A stretch of DNA of 64,000 bases from Sandaracinus amylolyticus (GCF_021631985.1 NZ_CP070225.1:4464001-4528000), one strand, 5' to 3'; positions 1-9,289 are shown, counted from the stretch's first letter. The notes: generated by a model from the letters alone, not told the origin. A program made the numbers and translations.

Positions 1-2
1 AG

Positions 3-1079
3 GTGATCTCGGGCGACGACGCGCCGCTCGAGACCGAGTACGACGACTCCGGCGACGCCACCGTCACCGACGATCCCGACTTCGCCACGTGGGTGGCAGT
101 CCACCTGCAGACCGGGAACGAGTTCGAGGTCCGATTCCCCCGCGATCTCCTCTACGCTGCCGACGAGCGCGCGCACGAGCGCGGGATCGATCGCGGCACT
201 CGCGAGCCCGTCTCGGAAGCGTCGGAGCGCCCGACGGCGCCGTTCGTCGAGGACGACGCCGCGCTCGATCCCACGACGCGCAAGGGTTGGTCGAACGGAC
301 AGGACACTCGCACGCTCCGCGGGACCATCGGAGTCGCGCACACCGACTCGGCCTATCGACGCCTGGTCTCGCTCGGTACGAACGGTGGTTGTTCGGGCAC
401 GCTCGTCGGGCCCAAGCACATCGTGACCGCCGCGCACTGCATCCGGAACTTCACCAACCGCACCTGGCGCGGGACCACGGCGTACGCGGGCCGCAGCGGT
501 CAGGACGCCTGGCGCTCGTCGGCGCAGTACCACCCGGATCCCGACGTCGCCGCGACCTGGTACTGGGTGCCGGGCAGCTTCATCGCGCAGGCGGACGGCC
601 AGGAGAAGATGCCGTACGCCGCGACGCCGTGGGACATCGGCGTGATCGTCACGCACGCGTCGCGCCTCGGCGAGACCGTCGGCTGGATGGGCTGGTACTG
701 GTGGGGTGACGACGCCGAGTTCGCCAATCGCACCCGCTACAACCGTGGATATCCGGTCTGCGGCTCGGAGAACGCGCCCGCTTCGTGCCAGCGACTCGGC
801 CTCTACGGCGACACCCAGTCGTGCGCGGTCGGTGAGCATTCGTCGCCGGACGCCGATGGAATCGAGCGTCGATTCCGCTTCAGCTGCGACATGTCCGGCG
901 GTCACAGCGGCTCGTCGCTCTACACCTATCTCGACTCGGACACCCTCGCGGTCACCGGCGTGGTGAGCTGGGAGCACTGCTTCCGGTGCGGCGGGGACGA
1001 CGACCGACCGAACACCGGCGTGCGCATCACGCGAGAGTACTCGGGCGTGATCGCGTCGCTCCGCCAGGGCATGCCCTGA
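3..1079 (+). CDS. Secreted trypsin/V8-like serine protease, 5' end cut by window edge
   Basis: The reading frame is open to the window edge and the first residues are acidic with no signal peptide, so the N-terminus is probably missing and the GTG at base 3 is only the first in-frame start codon. The S1-fold catalytic triad is visible: His145 in TAAHC, Asp211 in PWDIGVIV and Ser302 in SGGHSGSSLY. The GHSGS context, rather than GDSGGP, resembles V8/glutamyl-endopeptidase relatives. About 115 residues precede the protease domain and could be a propeptide. Cysteine pairs fit an exported protein. Substrate specificity cannot be read. It converges on the next gene across a strong hairpin. Confidence 0.85.
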   Translation: MISGDDAPLETEYDDSGDATVTDDPDFATWVAVHLQTGNEFEVRFPRDLLYAADERAHERGIDRGTREPVSEASERPTAPFVEDDAALDPTTRKGWSNGQDTRTLRGTIGVAHTDSAYRRLVSLGTNGGCSGTLVGPKHIVTAAHCIRNFTNRTWRGTTAYAGRSGQDAWRSSAQYHPDPDVAATWYWVPGSFIAQADGQEKMPYAATPWDIGVIVTHASRLGETVGWMGWYWWGDDAEFANRTRYNRGYPVCGSENAPASCQRLGLYGDTQSCAVGEHSSPDADGIERRFRFSCDMSGGHSGSSLYTYLDSDTLAVTGVVSWEHCFRCGGDDDRPNTGVRITREYSGVIASLRQGMP

Positions 1080-1110
1080 GGTGAACCCCGCCCCGCGCGC
1101 GGGCGGGAAA

Positions 1111-1154
1111 GACGAGACGAGGAGCAGCGCAACAGCGCGGCTCCTCGTCTCGTC
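1111..1154. terminator. Bidirectional hairpin between convergent genes
   Basis: A perfect 15-bp inverted repeat (1111-1125 with 1140-1154) encloses a 14-nt loop. It lies 31 bp after the protease stop and 15 bp before the stop of the converging gene. No T-run follows on either strand, so it may act as an RNA 3'-end stabiliser as much as an intrinsic terminator. Confidence 0.6.
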
Positions 1155-1168
1155 GTCGTCTCGCGGGA

Positions 1169-2113
1169 TCAGCTCGCGACGGGCTCGGGGGGCGCGGGCT
1201 CCACGAGCGCTTCGTCGTCGTCTTCCGGGCGCGACCCCGCGACCAGCCGCTCGAGCGCGCCGAGCGGGGGCGGCGCGATGCCGCTGCCGTCCTGTTGGGC
1301 GTCGTGCAGGGGCCACCAGATCGCGCGCATCAGCGCGACCACGATGCCGTCCTGGCGATCGAGCGCGCGCTGGTCGACGCGCTGGGGAGGCGTGAGCTCG
1401 GCGCCCGCGCGGTCGAGTCGCTCGATCTCGCCGGCGAGCGCCTCGAGCTCGCCGACGAACGCCTCGTCGTAACCGTAGCGGTCGAGCACCGGCACCAGCG
1501 CGGGCTCCTTTCGCAGGTCGACGAGGACGCGTGCCACCGTCCGAACGCTCGTCACGGTCGACGCCGGAGTCGGCGCCTTGGCGGCGGCGCGCGCGAGCTC
1601 CACGCGCACCTTCGAGCCGTGCGGCACGACGTGCCGATTGAGCGTCAGCGCGACGGATCGGCGAATGCGCAGCGCGCGGGAGTTCGTCGACTTCAGCTCC
1701 TCGCGCCGGCCGAGGATCGCGGTGGACACGTCGCGGCGCTGTTGCTCGAACGACAGGTTCACGCGTCCGAGCTCGAGCGCCTCGCGCACCAGCAGAGCCA
1801 GCAGCTCGGGCGCCAGCCCCGGAATCGGCTTTGCGATGGACTGGATCGCGAAGAGCGCACCCGCGGCGAAGCTCGGCGCGACCGCGAGGATGTCCTCGGT
1901 GCGGAAGGCCGCGCCGAGCGCGATCAGCCCTTCGTTCGACTGCGCTCGGATCAGCGCCTCTCTCACGAGCGCGAGGTCCTCGTCGCGCAAGGCGGGCAGG
2001 TGCGGACCGAGCTCCTCGAGCGACCAAGCACGGCTCGTGTCGATGGTGGACGGCGCCGACGGGCGCCGCGGTGTCGGTGTCTTGCGAGTGGTTTTCTTCT
2101 TGGCAGTCGCCAT
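1169..2113 (-). CDS. Unrecognised alpha-helical protein with basic N-terminus
   Basis: A 314-residue protein that I do not recognise. The first 25 residues are rich in Lys, Arg, Thr and Pro (MATAKKKTTRKTPTPRRPSA), which resembles a disordered nucleic-acid-binding tail. The rest looks mostly helical, with Leu/Ala/Glu/Arg-rich segments and no signal peptide or membrane span. The last 35 residues are acidic and Pro-rich. No catalytic motif was found. Codon use matches its neighbours, and the reading frame is far more protein-like than the overlapping frames. It stands alone: convergent with the protease on one side and bordered by repeat arrays on the other. Confidence 0.7.
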   Translation of the reverse strand: MATAKKKTTRKTPTPRRPSAPSTIDTSRAWSLEELGPHLPALRDEDLALVREALIRAQSNEGLIALGAAFRTEDILAVAPSFAAGALFAIQSIAKPIPGLAPELLALLVREALELGRVNLSFEQQRRDVSTAILGRREELKSTNSRALRIRRSVALTLNRHVVPHGSKVRVELARAAAKAPTPASTVTSVRTVARVLVDLRKEPALVPVLDRYGYDEAFVGELEALAGEIERLDRAGAELTPPQRVDQRALDRQDGIVVALMRAIWWPLHDAQQDGSGIAPPPLGALERLVAGSRPEDDDEALVEPAPPEPVAS

Positions 2114-2207
2114 GCCGCGGACAGTAGGAGCCCGCGAAGCGCCGTGTAAATCGTCCGAGACCGGGACGTCCGCGCGCAGAGACGTAGTCCGGCGAATCTG
2201 TCTTTTT

Positions 2208-2449
2208 GACGAGCTGGAACGGTCGTTCGAGGAGCTCGAACGGTCTTTCGACGCGAAATCCGGTCTTTGGACGCGAAATTCGGTCTTTGGACGAGGTGGA
2301 GCCGTCGTTCGACGAGCTGGACGGTCTTTCCACGAGAATTTCGGTCTCTGGACGAGGTGGAGCCGTCTTTCGACGAGCTGGACCGTGTTTGGACGAGCTG
2401 AACGGTCTTTCGATGAGCTGGGCGGTGTTGGACGAGCTGGACGGTCACC
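2208..2449. repeat. Array of twelve degenerate 19-21 bp tandem units
   Basis: Twelve head-to-tail units of 19-21 bp can be aligned. The commonest unit reads GACGAGCTGGACGGTCTTTC. Units start at 2208, 2229, 2250, 2270, 2290, 2311, 2331, 2351, 2372, 2392, 2412 and 2431. Variants (GACGCGAAATCCGGTCTTTG, GACGAGGTGGAGCCGTCTTTC) suggest old duplications that have drifted. There are no unique spacers, so it is not a CRISPR array, and the variable unit length argues against coding. It lies upstream of the leftward gene that ends at 1169. Confidence 0.75.
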
Positions 2450-2510
2450 GCGAAAAAACCCATCGCAGAGGCCGCAGAGCTCCTGTCATCGGCGACCCAC
2501 TTCACCGCAA

Positions 2511-3240
2511 GCGACTCCGCGCGGACTCGGCACATCACTCCCGAAAGAGACTCTGCGGGGACTCGAGATCACGCCCACCGCGAAGCAACCCCACCACGAG
2601 CGGCCCGAACGACGAGACCCAAACGAAACAGCAGAGCGACGTGCGCGCGAAGCGCGCACCTGGAGCGAGTGCACACCGAAGAGCGCAGGTCAGTACAACC
2701 AAGAGAGAGCGCGTCCTCGAGACCAACTCCACCACATGCGACTCCGCGGGGACTCGGCACATCGCGCTCGAAAGAGACTCTGCGGGGACTCGAGATCACG
2801 CCCACCGCGAAGCAACCCCACCACGAGCGGCCCGAACGTCGAGACCCAAACGAAACAGCAGAGCGACGTGCGCGCGAAGCGCGCACCTGGAGCGCAGGTC
2901 AGTACAACCAAAAGAGAGCGCGTCCTCGAGACCAACTCCACCACATGCGACTCCGCGGGGACTCGGCACATCGCGCTCGAAAGAGACTCTGCGGGGACTC
3001 GAGATCACGCCCACCGCGAAGCAACCCCACCACGAGCGGCCCGAACGACGAGACCCAAACGAAACAGCAGAGCGACGTGCGCGCGAAGCGCGCACCTGGA
3101 GCGAGTGCACACCGAAGAGCGCAGGTCAGTACAACCAAGAGAGAGCGCGTCCTCGAGACCAACTCCACCACATGCGACTCCGCGGGGACTCGGCACATCG
3201 CGCTCGAAAGAGACTCCGCGGGGACTCGAGATCACGCCAC
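2511..3240. repeat. Three tandem copies of a 227-bp (or 209-bp) repeat plus a partial fourth
   Basis: The landmark ACTCGAGATCACGCC recurs at 2561, 2788, 2997 and 3224, giving periods of 227, 209 and 227 bp. The copies are nearly identical. The short copy lacks 18 bp that are flanked by GAGCG in the long copies, as expected for slippage or recombination between short direct repeats. Each full copy carries a perfect hairpin, GTGCGCGCGAAGCGCGCAC, at 2641-2659, 2868-2886 and 3077-3095. A smaller motif, GACTCYGCGGGGACTCG, occurs twice per unit. The region is gene-poor and less GC-rich than its surroundings; the overlapping open frames are artefacts. Confidence 0.9.
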
Positions 3241-3279
3241 CGCAAGAGACTCGCAGGGACTCGACCCCTCGCTGGCGAG

Positions 3280-5220
3280 CTATTTCGCCCGCAGCGCCGC
3301 CACCGCGCCCTCCGGGTAGCTCCACAGGCGCGCTGCGAGCGCCAGTCTCGCGCGCAACTCCGCGCTGCCCTCCGCCGCTCCGCGCTCGAACACCTCGACG
3401 AGCAGTGCGTCGACCTCCGTGTCGCGCTTGGCGGAGAGCACATCGATCACCCGCACGAGCTCCTCGTCTCCGCTCGCCAGCATCCGCGCGACGGCCCGCC
3501 GCACGACCTGCACGTCGCGCGCGTCGATGCCTGCGCCCGAGGGAAGCGTCGACGCGATCAGCGAGAGCTCGTCGCCCGCGACGGCGTCGAGATCGAGCGC
3601 GTCACGCAGCGCTCGAAAGCGCTCCCACTCGGCCTCCGAGGGCGACTTGCCGCGGCGCCGGACCGGCTTGCCGTAGCGCGCCATCGCGACGTTCCGCAGA
3701 GGCTCGGCGACGCCGCCGATCGCGCGGATCACGCCGGCCGCCTGGAGCGCGTCGAGCGCGCCCGCGACGAGATCCGCACGCGCGGCGCGGAGCACGCCGG
3801 GCGTCGCGCGACGCGAGCGCAGCAGCGCGCTGCGCGTCGCGGGATCGCGGTACAGCGACGTCGCGAGCCGCGCCACCGGCGGGTCGGCCTCGGGGTCGTG
3901 CAGGTCGCCGAGCAGCCCGTCGATCGCGGCGATCTGCGCGGCGCGATCGGGCCCGGCGAGGTCGAGGCGCGCCCGCTCCCGGCGCTCCGCGCGCAGCGCG
4001 GGCGCGAAGCGCTGCTCGATCGCGTGCGGCATCGCCGCCCACGCGCCCGGCTTGCCGCGTCGGAGGGCCTCGACGATGAGCTCGCGGTGCGCCTCGAGCG
4101 CCGGGTGCGCCGGATCGATCGCGGCCTCGACGGGATGCGTGATCCGCCACGACGCGGGCTCGCGATCGGCGGCGCCGGCGAGCGCGCCGCCGAGCAGGAC
4201 GGCGAACGGCACCGAGGGGTCGGCGTCGCGCGGCCACACCGCGCCGAACGCGCGGGCGAGCGCGTACTGCACGTCGTCGTCGGAGCGCTCGTGCGCGGCA
4301 GCGCGCGCCGCGAGCAGCGCGTCGGCGAGCGCGACGCCGAGCTCGATGCGCCGCGCGCGGTCGATCGACGCCAGCGGATCGAGCTTACCGAGGATCATGA
4401 AGGTCTCGCCGCTCCACGCCCGCAGCGCGCGGATCACGGCGGCGGCCGAGCCGGGGCGGCTCGCGGCCGCGGTGAGCCACGTGAGCGTCGACTCGCGCGC
4501 ACCCGCGCCGGCGGCGAGCGTCGTCAGGAGCGCGATCGCGAGCGGGTCCGGCAACGCAGCCGCGGCCTCGACGACCTCGCCGGCGGGCTGCTTCGAGAGC
4601 GGGTACGGCTCGAGCTCGAGCGCGGCGCGGAGGCGCGCGAGCGCGGCGCGCGCGGGCTCGTCGAGCGCCGGCTCGGGATCGGCGTCGAGGATGCGGTGCC
4701 ACCACGGCGGCGTGGGCTGCAGGCGCGCGCGCGCGGCCCGGCGGACGGTGGGATGCGGATCCCCCGCGAGCTGATCCAGCGCGTCGCGCGCGTGCTCGAG
4801 CGAGAGGCCGAGCGCGAGCGCCTCGCGCACCGCCGCCCGAGTATCGCCGAGCGAGGCGCGCAGCTCGGCGGGGAGCTCGTGGGCGCGGGCCGCCGCGTGC
4901 CGCACCGCCCTGGCGATCGCGAGGCTGTAGCTGCGATCGTCCTCGTCGCCGCCGTGGTCCTCGGCGAGCTGGAGCATCCAGGCGAGCAGCGGGAGGGTCT
5001 CGACCTGCGCGCGCGACGCGCACGCGGCCGCGACGAAGCGCCAGAGCTCGGCCGCCGCCTCGCGGCGGGCGGCGCGCGAGAGACCGTCCGCGGTGCGGGC
5101 GTCGTACGCGCGGGCCTCGTCTTCCTCGTCGCCCAGCGCGCTGTGATCGATGAGGGGCCGGACCTCGCGCGCGAGCGCCCAGAGCTCGCGCCAGGTGAAG
5201 CGATCGTCGGGCGCGCTCAT
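3280..5220 (-). CDS. Helical-repeat (HEAT-like) protein, third gene of the Lon operon
   Basis: A 646-residue Ala/Leu/Arg-rich protein built of helical pairs, with phrases such as DPHPTVRRAARARL that are typical of HEAT/Armadillo-like repeats. No signal peptide, membrane span or catalytic motif is visible. The start is set by an ATGA overlap with the stop of the upstream gene; the open frame continues upstream, but that part is shadow of the other gene. It is clearly related to its upstream neighbour: both carry a DDRxxSLxIAxA segment followed about 70 residues later by an RRAAR/RAAAREAL helix and a W-H-(R/G)-(I/V) segment. A scaffold or adaptor role for the co-encoded Lon protease is inference only. 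Confidence 0.8.
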   Translation of the reverse strand: MSAPDDRFTWRELWALAREVRPLIDHSALGDEEDEARAYDARTADGLSRAARREAAAELWRFVAAACASRAQVETLPLLAWMLQLAEDHGGDEDDRSYSLAIARAVRHAAARAHELPAELRASLGDTRAAVREALALGLSLEHARDALDQLAGDPHPTVRRAARARLQPTPPWWHRILDADPEPALDEPARAALARLRAALELEPYPLSKQPAGEVVEAAAALPDPLAIALLTTLAAGAGARESTLTWLTAAASRPGSAAAVIRALRAWSGETFMILGKLDPLASIDRARRIELGVALADALLAARAAAHERSDDDVQYALARAFGAVWPRDADPSVPFAVLLGGALAGAADREPASWRITHPVEAAIDPAHPALEAHRELIVEALRRGKPGAWAAMPHAIEQRFAPALRAERRERARLDLAGPDRAAQIAAIDGLLGDLHDPEADPPVARLATSLYRDPATRSALLRSRRATPGVLRAARADLVAGALDALQAAGVIRAIGGVAEPLRNVAMARYGKPVRRRGKSPSEAEWERFRALRDALDLDAVAGDELSLIASTLPSGAGIDARDVQVVRRAVARMLASGDEELVRVIDVLSAKRDTEVDALLVEVFERGAAEGSAELRARLALAARLWSYPEGAVAALRAK

Positions 5221-7058
5221 CGTGCGCCCCCCTCGAGGTCGCGGCGTAGGTCCGCGAGGGCGTCGGCGGCGAGATCGCGGGCGGGGTACGAGGCCGAGGC
5301 CGCGAGGCGCTCGAGCACGGTGACCCACGGCGGGCTCGCGGCGAGGGCGGCGTTGTAGAGGCGGATCTCGAGCGGCGGCGCGGACGCGGGCGCGACCGCG
5401 GCGAAGAGGTGCTCGACCGCGGGATGGTCGTGCGCGACGACGCCCGTCCTCGCGAGCTCGACGAGCAGCGCGCCGAGGGTGGCGAGCGCGTCGGGCGAGG
5501 CCGGGTCGGAGAGGAGCGCGTCGAGGGCGTCGCGGGCGCGGGCGAGCTCCGCGGCGCTCGGAGGGGCGGAGCGCGCGTGCGCGGTGATCGCGCGCAGCAC
5601 GATCGCGATCTCGTCCCCCGCGAGGCGCCCTGCCGCGAGCTGCGCGCGCAGGGTGCGCATCACGACGCGGCGCAGCGGCTCGCAGTCGATCACGACGGCG
5701 CGGAGGCGCGGCGCGTCGAGCGCGCTCACGAGCAGCGCGCGCCCGGCCCTGCCGCGCACCCGCGCCATGCGCTGCAGCGCGAACGTGAGGGCGTCGGGAT
5801 CGTCGCTCAGCGCGAGCGCGCGCTCGGCGTAGGCGGTGACGCGCGGGTCCTCCGAGGCGAGCAGCGAGGTGCGCAGCGGGGTGGCGAGCAGCGACCACGC
5901 GCCGGGGAAGCCGGCCTCGAGCGCGGCGACCGCAGACTCGGCGAGCGGGCCGAGAGCGGTGCGCGCGGAGATCGCCGACGCCACCGCGCGGGTGAGCGGC
6001 GTGTGCGCGCGCGCGTCGGTGGCGGGGACCGATGCCGCGGCATCGAGCGGCGCGCCGAGGGCGAGCGCGACGAGCGGCCGGAGGTCGTCGACGAGGCTCG
6101 CGAGCGACGTGACGATGCGCTCGGCGACGTAGCGATCGGCCGAGCGCTGCTCGCCGAGCGCGGGCAGGAGCGTCTCGAGCGCGCGCGCGCGGACCGGCTC
6201 GGCACACTCGGCGAGCGCGCGGGGGATCAGCATCTCGAGCTGCTCGATGATCGCGTAGGGCCGCGCGTCGAGGACGCGGCCGATCTCGAGGCCGCCGGTC
6301 GCGCGCAGCCAGCGCACGCCCAGCGCATGGTCCCACGCGCGATCGCGACAGAAGAAGCGGGTGAGGATCGCCCCCGCGACGTCGTCGGGGAGCGCGCGCA
6401 TCGCGCGGCGAATCGCGCGCTGCGCCTCCTCGTGCTTCCACGGAGGCTCGACGAGCGCGGCGAGCGCGGCGTCGAGCGGCTTGCGGAGCCGGCGCGCGTC
6501 CTCCGCCGAGCGCGAAGAGAGCGGATCGGCGGGGAAGACGCCATGCCACGCGGGCGGTCCGTGGCCCCCGAGCGCCTCGCGCGCGGCGGCGCGCACGGTG
6601 TCGTCCTCGTCGCCGTGCAGGTCGTAGAGGAGCGCGCGCACGTCGGCGCTGCCGGCGGCGTGGGGCGCGAGGCCGCGCGCGATCGCGGCGCGCGCGGTGG
6701 GCGTGCGCTTGCCGACGAGCTTGCGCGCCTCGGGCAGCGCGCGCGGCCCCGCGAGCGTGACGAGCTGCTCGATCGCCTGCGCGATCGCGATCGAGAGCGA
6801 GCCGTTGCGGTCGTCGTAGCCTTCGGTGCGCCCGCGTGTCGCGCGGAGGTAGCGCAGCGCGAGCGGGTCTCCTTCGGCGCCGAGGATCGCCGCAGCGAGC
6901 GGGAGCGCGGTGGCGAGCGCGCCGTACTTCGCCTGGGCGTGCGCGCGCTCGGTGGTGGCGTCCACGAAGGTGTCGGAGGTGCGATCGGCCGGCGCATCGA
7001 GCGCGGCGATCGACGCGTCGGCGAGCCCGACGAGACGCTCTCGATCGATCCAGGTCAT
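5217..7058 (-). CDS. Helical-repeat (HEAT-like) protein, second gene of the Lon operon
   Basis: A 613-residue protein starting MTWIDRERLVG, whose ATG overlaps the lon stop by ATGA. It is almost wholly alpha-helical, with repeated R-A-A-x-E-A-L helices (GDEDDTVRAAAREALG about residues 140-160) like HEAT repeats. There is no export signal or enzyme motif. It shares order and motifs with the gene downstream, so the two look like a tandem duplication that has diverged strongly. Translation of all three operon genes appears coupled, which suggests fixed stoichiometry with the protease. The role is unknown. Confidence 0.8.
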   Translation of the reverse strand: MTWIDRERLVGLADASIAALDAPADRTSDTFVDATTERAHAQAKYGALATALPLAAAILGAEGDPLALRYLRATRGRTEGYDDRNGSLSIAIAQAIEQLVTLAGPRALPEARKLVGKRTPTARAAIARGLAPHAAGSADVRALLYDLHGDEDDTVRAAAREALGGHGPPAWHGVFPADPLSSRSAEDARRLRKPLDAALAALVEPPWKHEEAQRAIRRAMRALPDDVAGAILTRFFCRDRAWDHALGVRWLRATGGLEIGRVLDARPYAIIEQLEMLIPRALAECAEPVRARALETLLPALGEQRSADRYVAERIVTSLASLVDDLRPLVALALGAPLDAAASVPATDARAHTPLTRAVASAISARTALGPLAESAVAALEAGFPGAWSLLATPLRTSLLASEDPRVTAYAERALALSDDPDALTFALQRMARVRGRAGRALLVSALDAPRLRAVVIDCEPLRRVVMRTLRAQLAAGRLAGDEIAIVLRAITAHARSAPPSAAELARARDALDALLSDPASPDALATLGALLVELARTGVVAHDHPAVEHLFAAVAPASAPPLEIRLYNAALAASPPWVTVLERLAASASYPARDLAADALADLRRDLEGGAR

Positions 7059-9289
7059 GCGACGCTCGGCGGTGAGGGCTCGTCCCACGCGATCGCGGCG
7101 GCCTCGGCGAGGTCGCGCACGAAGAGGATCTCGATGCGCGCTTCGGCGGGGACGTCGGCGCGGTTGGCCTCGGGGACGATCACCGCGCGGAGCCCGGCGC
7201 GCTCGGCGGCGAGCACCTTCGCGCGCACGCCGCCGACCGCGAGCACCGCGCCGTGCAGCGTGATCTCGCCGGTCCACGCGACGTCACCGCGCACCGCGAG
7301 CCCGGTGATCGCGGAGCGGATCGCCAGATAGAGCGGCACGCCGGCGGAGGGGCCCTCCTTGCGCACGGCGCCCTCGGCGATGTGCACGTGGAGGTCGGCC
7401 ACGAGCGCGGCGTCGGGCGCGCCGATCGCGCTCGCCTCGGCGGCGATGCGCGAGAGCGCGGTGCGCGCGGACTCGCGCATGACCTCGCCCTGGAGGCCGG
7501 TGAGGTGGAGCTCGGGGCGCGCGCCGCGCGCAGGCGCGCGTAGCACCTCGATCGGCAGCACTGCGCCGCCTCCGTCGCCGCCGACCGAGAGGCCGTGCGC
7601 GGAGCCGATCGGCAGGCGCGTCGCGGGGGGGACGCGGCGGTGGCGAGGCGGCCCGTGGACCGTGGTGATCTCGGCGATGGTGATCGGCGCGTCGCTCGCG
7701 GCGGCGCCGCGCGCCAGCTCGACGGCGCGGGCGCGGTGGACGGCGGAGAGCACGCGCTCGAGCTCGCGCACGCCCGGCTCGCGGGTGTAGCCCTCGACGA
7801 TGGCGGCGAGCGTCTCGGCGTCGGCGGTGAGCGGCGCGGCGAGGCCGTGCGAGCGCGCGAGGCGCGGCAGCACGTGGCGCGATGCGATGCGCACCTTCTC
7901 GCCCAGCGTGTAGCCGTCGAGCTCGACGACCTCGAGGCGATCGCGGAGCGCGGGGAGGATGCGATCGACGTCGTTCGCGGTGGCGATGAAGAGGACCTTC
8001 GAGAGGTCGTAGGGCGCGCCGAGGAAGTTGTCGGAGAAGGCGTGGTGCTGCTCGGGATCGAGCACCTCGAGGAGCGCGGCGGCCGGGCTGCGGAAGCTCT
8101 CCTGGCCGATCTTGTCGAGCTCGTCGAGAAGCAGGACGGGATCGGTGCGCCCCGCCTGCCGCATGCCCTGCACGATGCGCCCCGGCGACGCCGCGTGGAA
8201 CGACTGGCGGTGGCCGCGGATCTCGCACTCGTCGTGCACGCCGCCGAGCGGCACGCGCACCAGCGGGCGACCGAGGCCCTCGGCGATGCTCCGCGCGATC
8301 GTCGTCTTGCCGACGCCCGGCGGGCCGGCGAGGCACAGCACCAGGCCTCGCGAGCTGCCGCCGAGCTTGCGCACCGCGAGGTGCTCGAGGACGCGGCGCT
8401 TGGGGCGCGCGAGGCCTTCGTGCTCGGCGTCGAGGCGGCGCGTCACCTCGTCGAGATCGATCGTCGCGGGCGGCGGCTCGCCCCAAGGGAGGTCGGCGAG
8501 CAGCGTCAGGTGCGCGAGGTACGTGTGGTAGTCGTGCGCGTTGCGCGGCATGTCGGCGAGCAGCGCGAGGCGCTCACGGGCGACGGCGCGCGCAGCCTCG
8601 GGGAGCGGGAGGCGCTCGAGCTTCTGGGCGACGACCTCGAGCGGTCCACCCAGCTTGCGACCCGCGAGGGGCTCCGCGATGCCGAGGGTGCGGGCGATCT
8701 CGGTGGCGATCGGCAGGATGCGCGCGCGCTCGGCGTGGCTCGTGTCGCCCGCGGCGAGGCGCGCGGCGAGCGACTCGAGCACCGTCGCGGCGTCGGGCGC
8801 GACGGCGCTCGGGGTGTCGGGCGCCGGGGGATCACCGTCCGCGACGGAGCGGGCGAGCGCACCGTGGGTCGCGAGCGTGCGCTCGATCGCGCGGAGCGCC
8901 GGCACCGACTCCGCGCTCGATCGCTCGCGCGCGAGCGACAGGACGCGGGCAGCGACACGCGCGGCGTCGACCTCGTCGAGCAGCTCGAGGCGCGCCGCGA
9001 AGGGCTCGGCCGTCTCGACGTCCACCACGCGCGCACGGCGAAGGCCGCGGAGGCGCACCCCACCGCGCGCGAGCGAGACGACCTCGGCCAGCACGCCCAC
9101 GCGCCCCGTCACGAACGAAGGGAGCTGCAGCGCGAAGTCGAGCGGGAGCGCGACGACTCGCGCAGCTTTGCGCTTGCGCGCGCGCTTGAGGGACTCGGGC
9201 TCGCAGCTGGCGTCGTCGAGCGCGAGCTCCTCACCGGGCAAGAGGACATCGGAGAGCAACCCGAGGACGATTGTTCGTTCGTCGTTCAT
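7055..9289 (-). CDS. lon: ATP-dependent Lon-family protease
   Basis: A 744-residue Lon protease of the soluble type: a LON-N-like domain (about 1-200), a helical linker, an AAA+ module and a C-terminal serine protease domain. Walker A GPPGVGKT is at 322-329, and Walker B is PVLLLDELDKI. The Ser-Lys dyad is Ser648 in GPSAG and Lys691 in VRAKVLAAERAG. The N-domain begins at MNDERTIV; the upstream extension of the open frame is unlikely because it would cross a short gap and the neighbouring gene. Lon degrades misfolded and regulatory proteins. Here it heads an operon with two helical-repeat proteins, unlike the usual clpX-lon context. This suggests a specialised paralogue rather than, or in addition to, the housekeeping enzyme. 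Confidence 0.93.
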   Translation of the reverse strand: MNDERTIVLGLLSDVLLPGEELALDDASCEPESLKRARKRKAARVVALPLDFALQLPSFVTGRVGVLAEVVSLARGGVRLRGLRRARVVDVETAEPFAARLELLDEVDAARVAARVLSLARERSSAESVPALRAIERTLATHGALARSVADGDPPAPDTPSAVAPDAATVLESLAARLAAGDTSHAERARILPIATEIARTLGIAEPLAGRKLGGPLEVVAQKLERLPLPEAARAVARERLALLADMPRNAHDYHTYLAHLTLLADLPWGEPPPATIDLDEVTRRLDAEHEGLARPKRRVLEHLAVRKLGGSSRGLVLCLAGPPGVGKTTIARSIAEGLGRPLVRVPLGGVHDECEIRGHRQSFHAASPGRIVQGMRQAGRTDPVLLLDELDKIGQESFRSPAAALLEVLDPEQHHAFSDNFLGAPYDLSKVLFIATANDVDRILPALRDRLEVVELDGYTLGEKVRIASRHVLPRLARSHGLAAPLTADAETLAAIVEGYTREPGVRELERVLSAVHRARAVELARGAAASDAPITIAEITTVHGPPRHRRVPPATRLPIGSAHGLSVGGDGGGAVLPIEVLRAPARGARPELHLTGLQGEVMRESARTALSRIAAEASAIGAPDAALVADLHVHIAEGAVRKEGPSAGVPLYLAIRSAITGLAVRGDVAWTGEITLHGAVLAVGGVRAKVLAAERAGLRAVIVPEANRADVPAEARIEILFVRDLAEAAAIAWDEPSPPSVA

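Noticed and set aside
2208-2449. CRISPR array
   Set aside because: Units are directly adjacent with no unique spacers, and unit length varies from 19 to 21 bp.
2206-5358. A 1050-codon rightward open frame across the repeats and the leftward helical-repeat gene
   Set aside because: High GC removes stops. The protein is Arg/Ala/Pro-rich without domains, and the opposite strand encodes a consistent helical-repeat protein.
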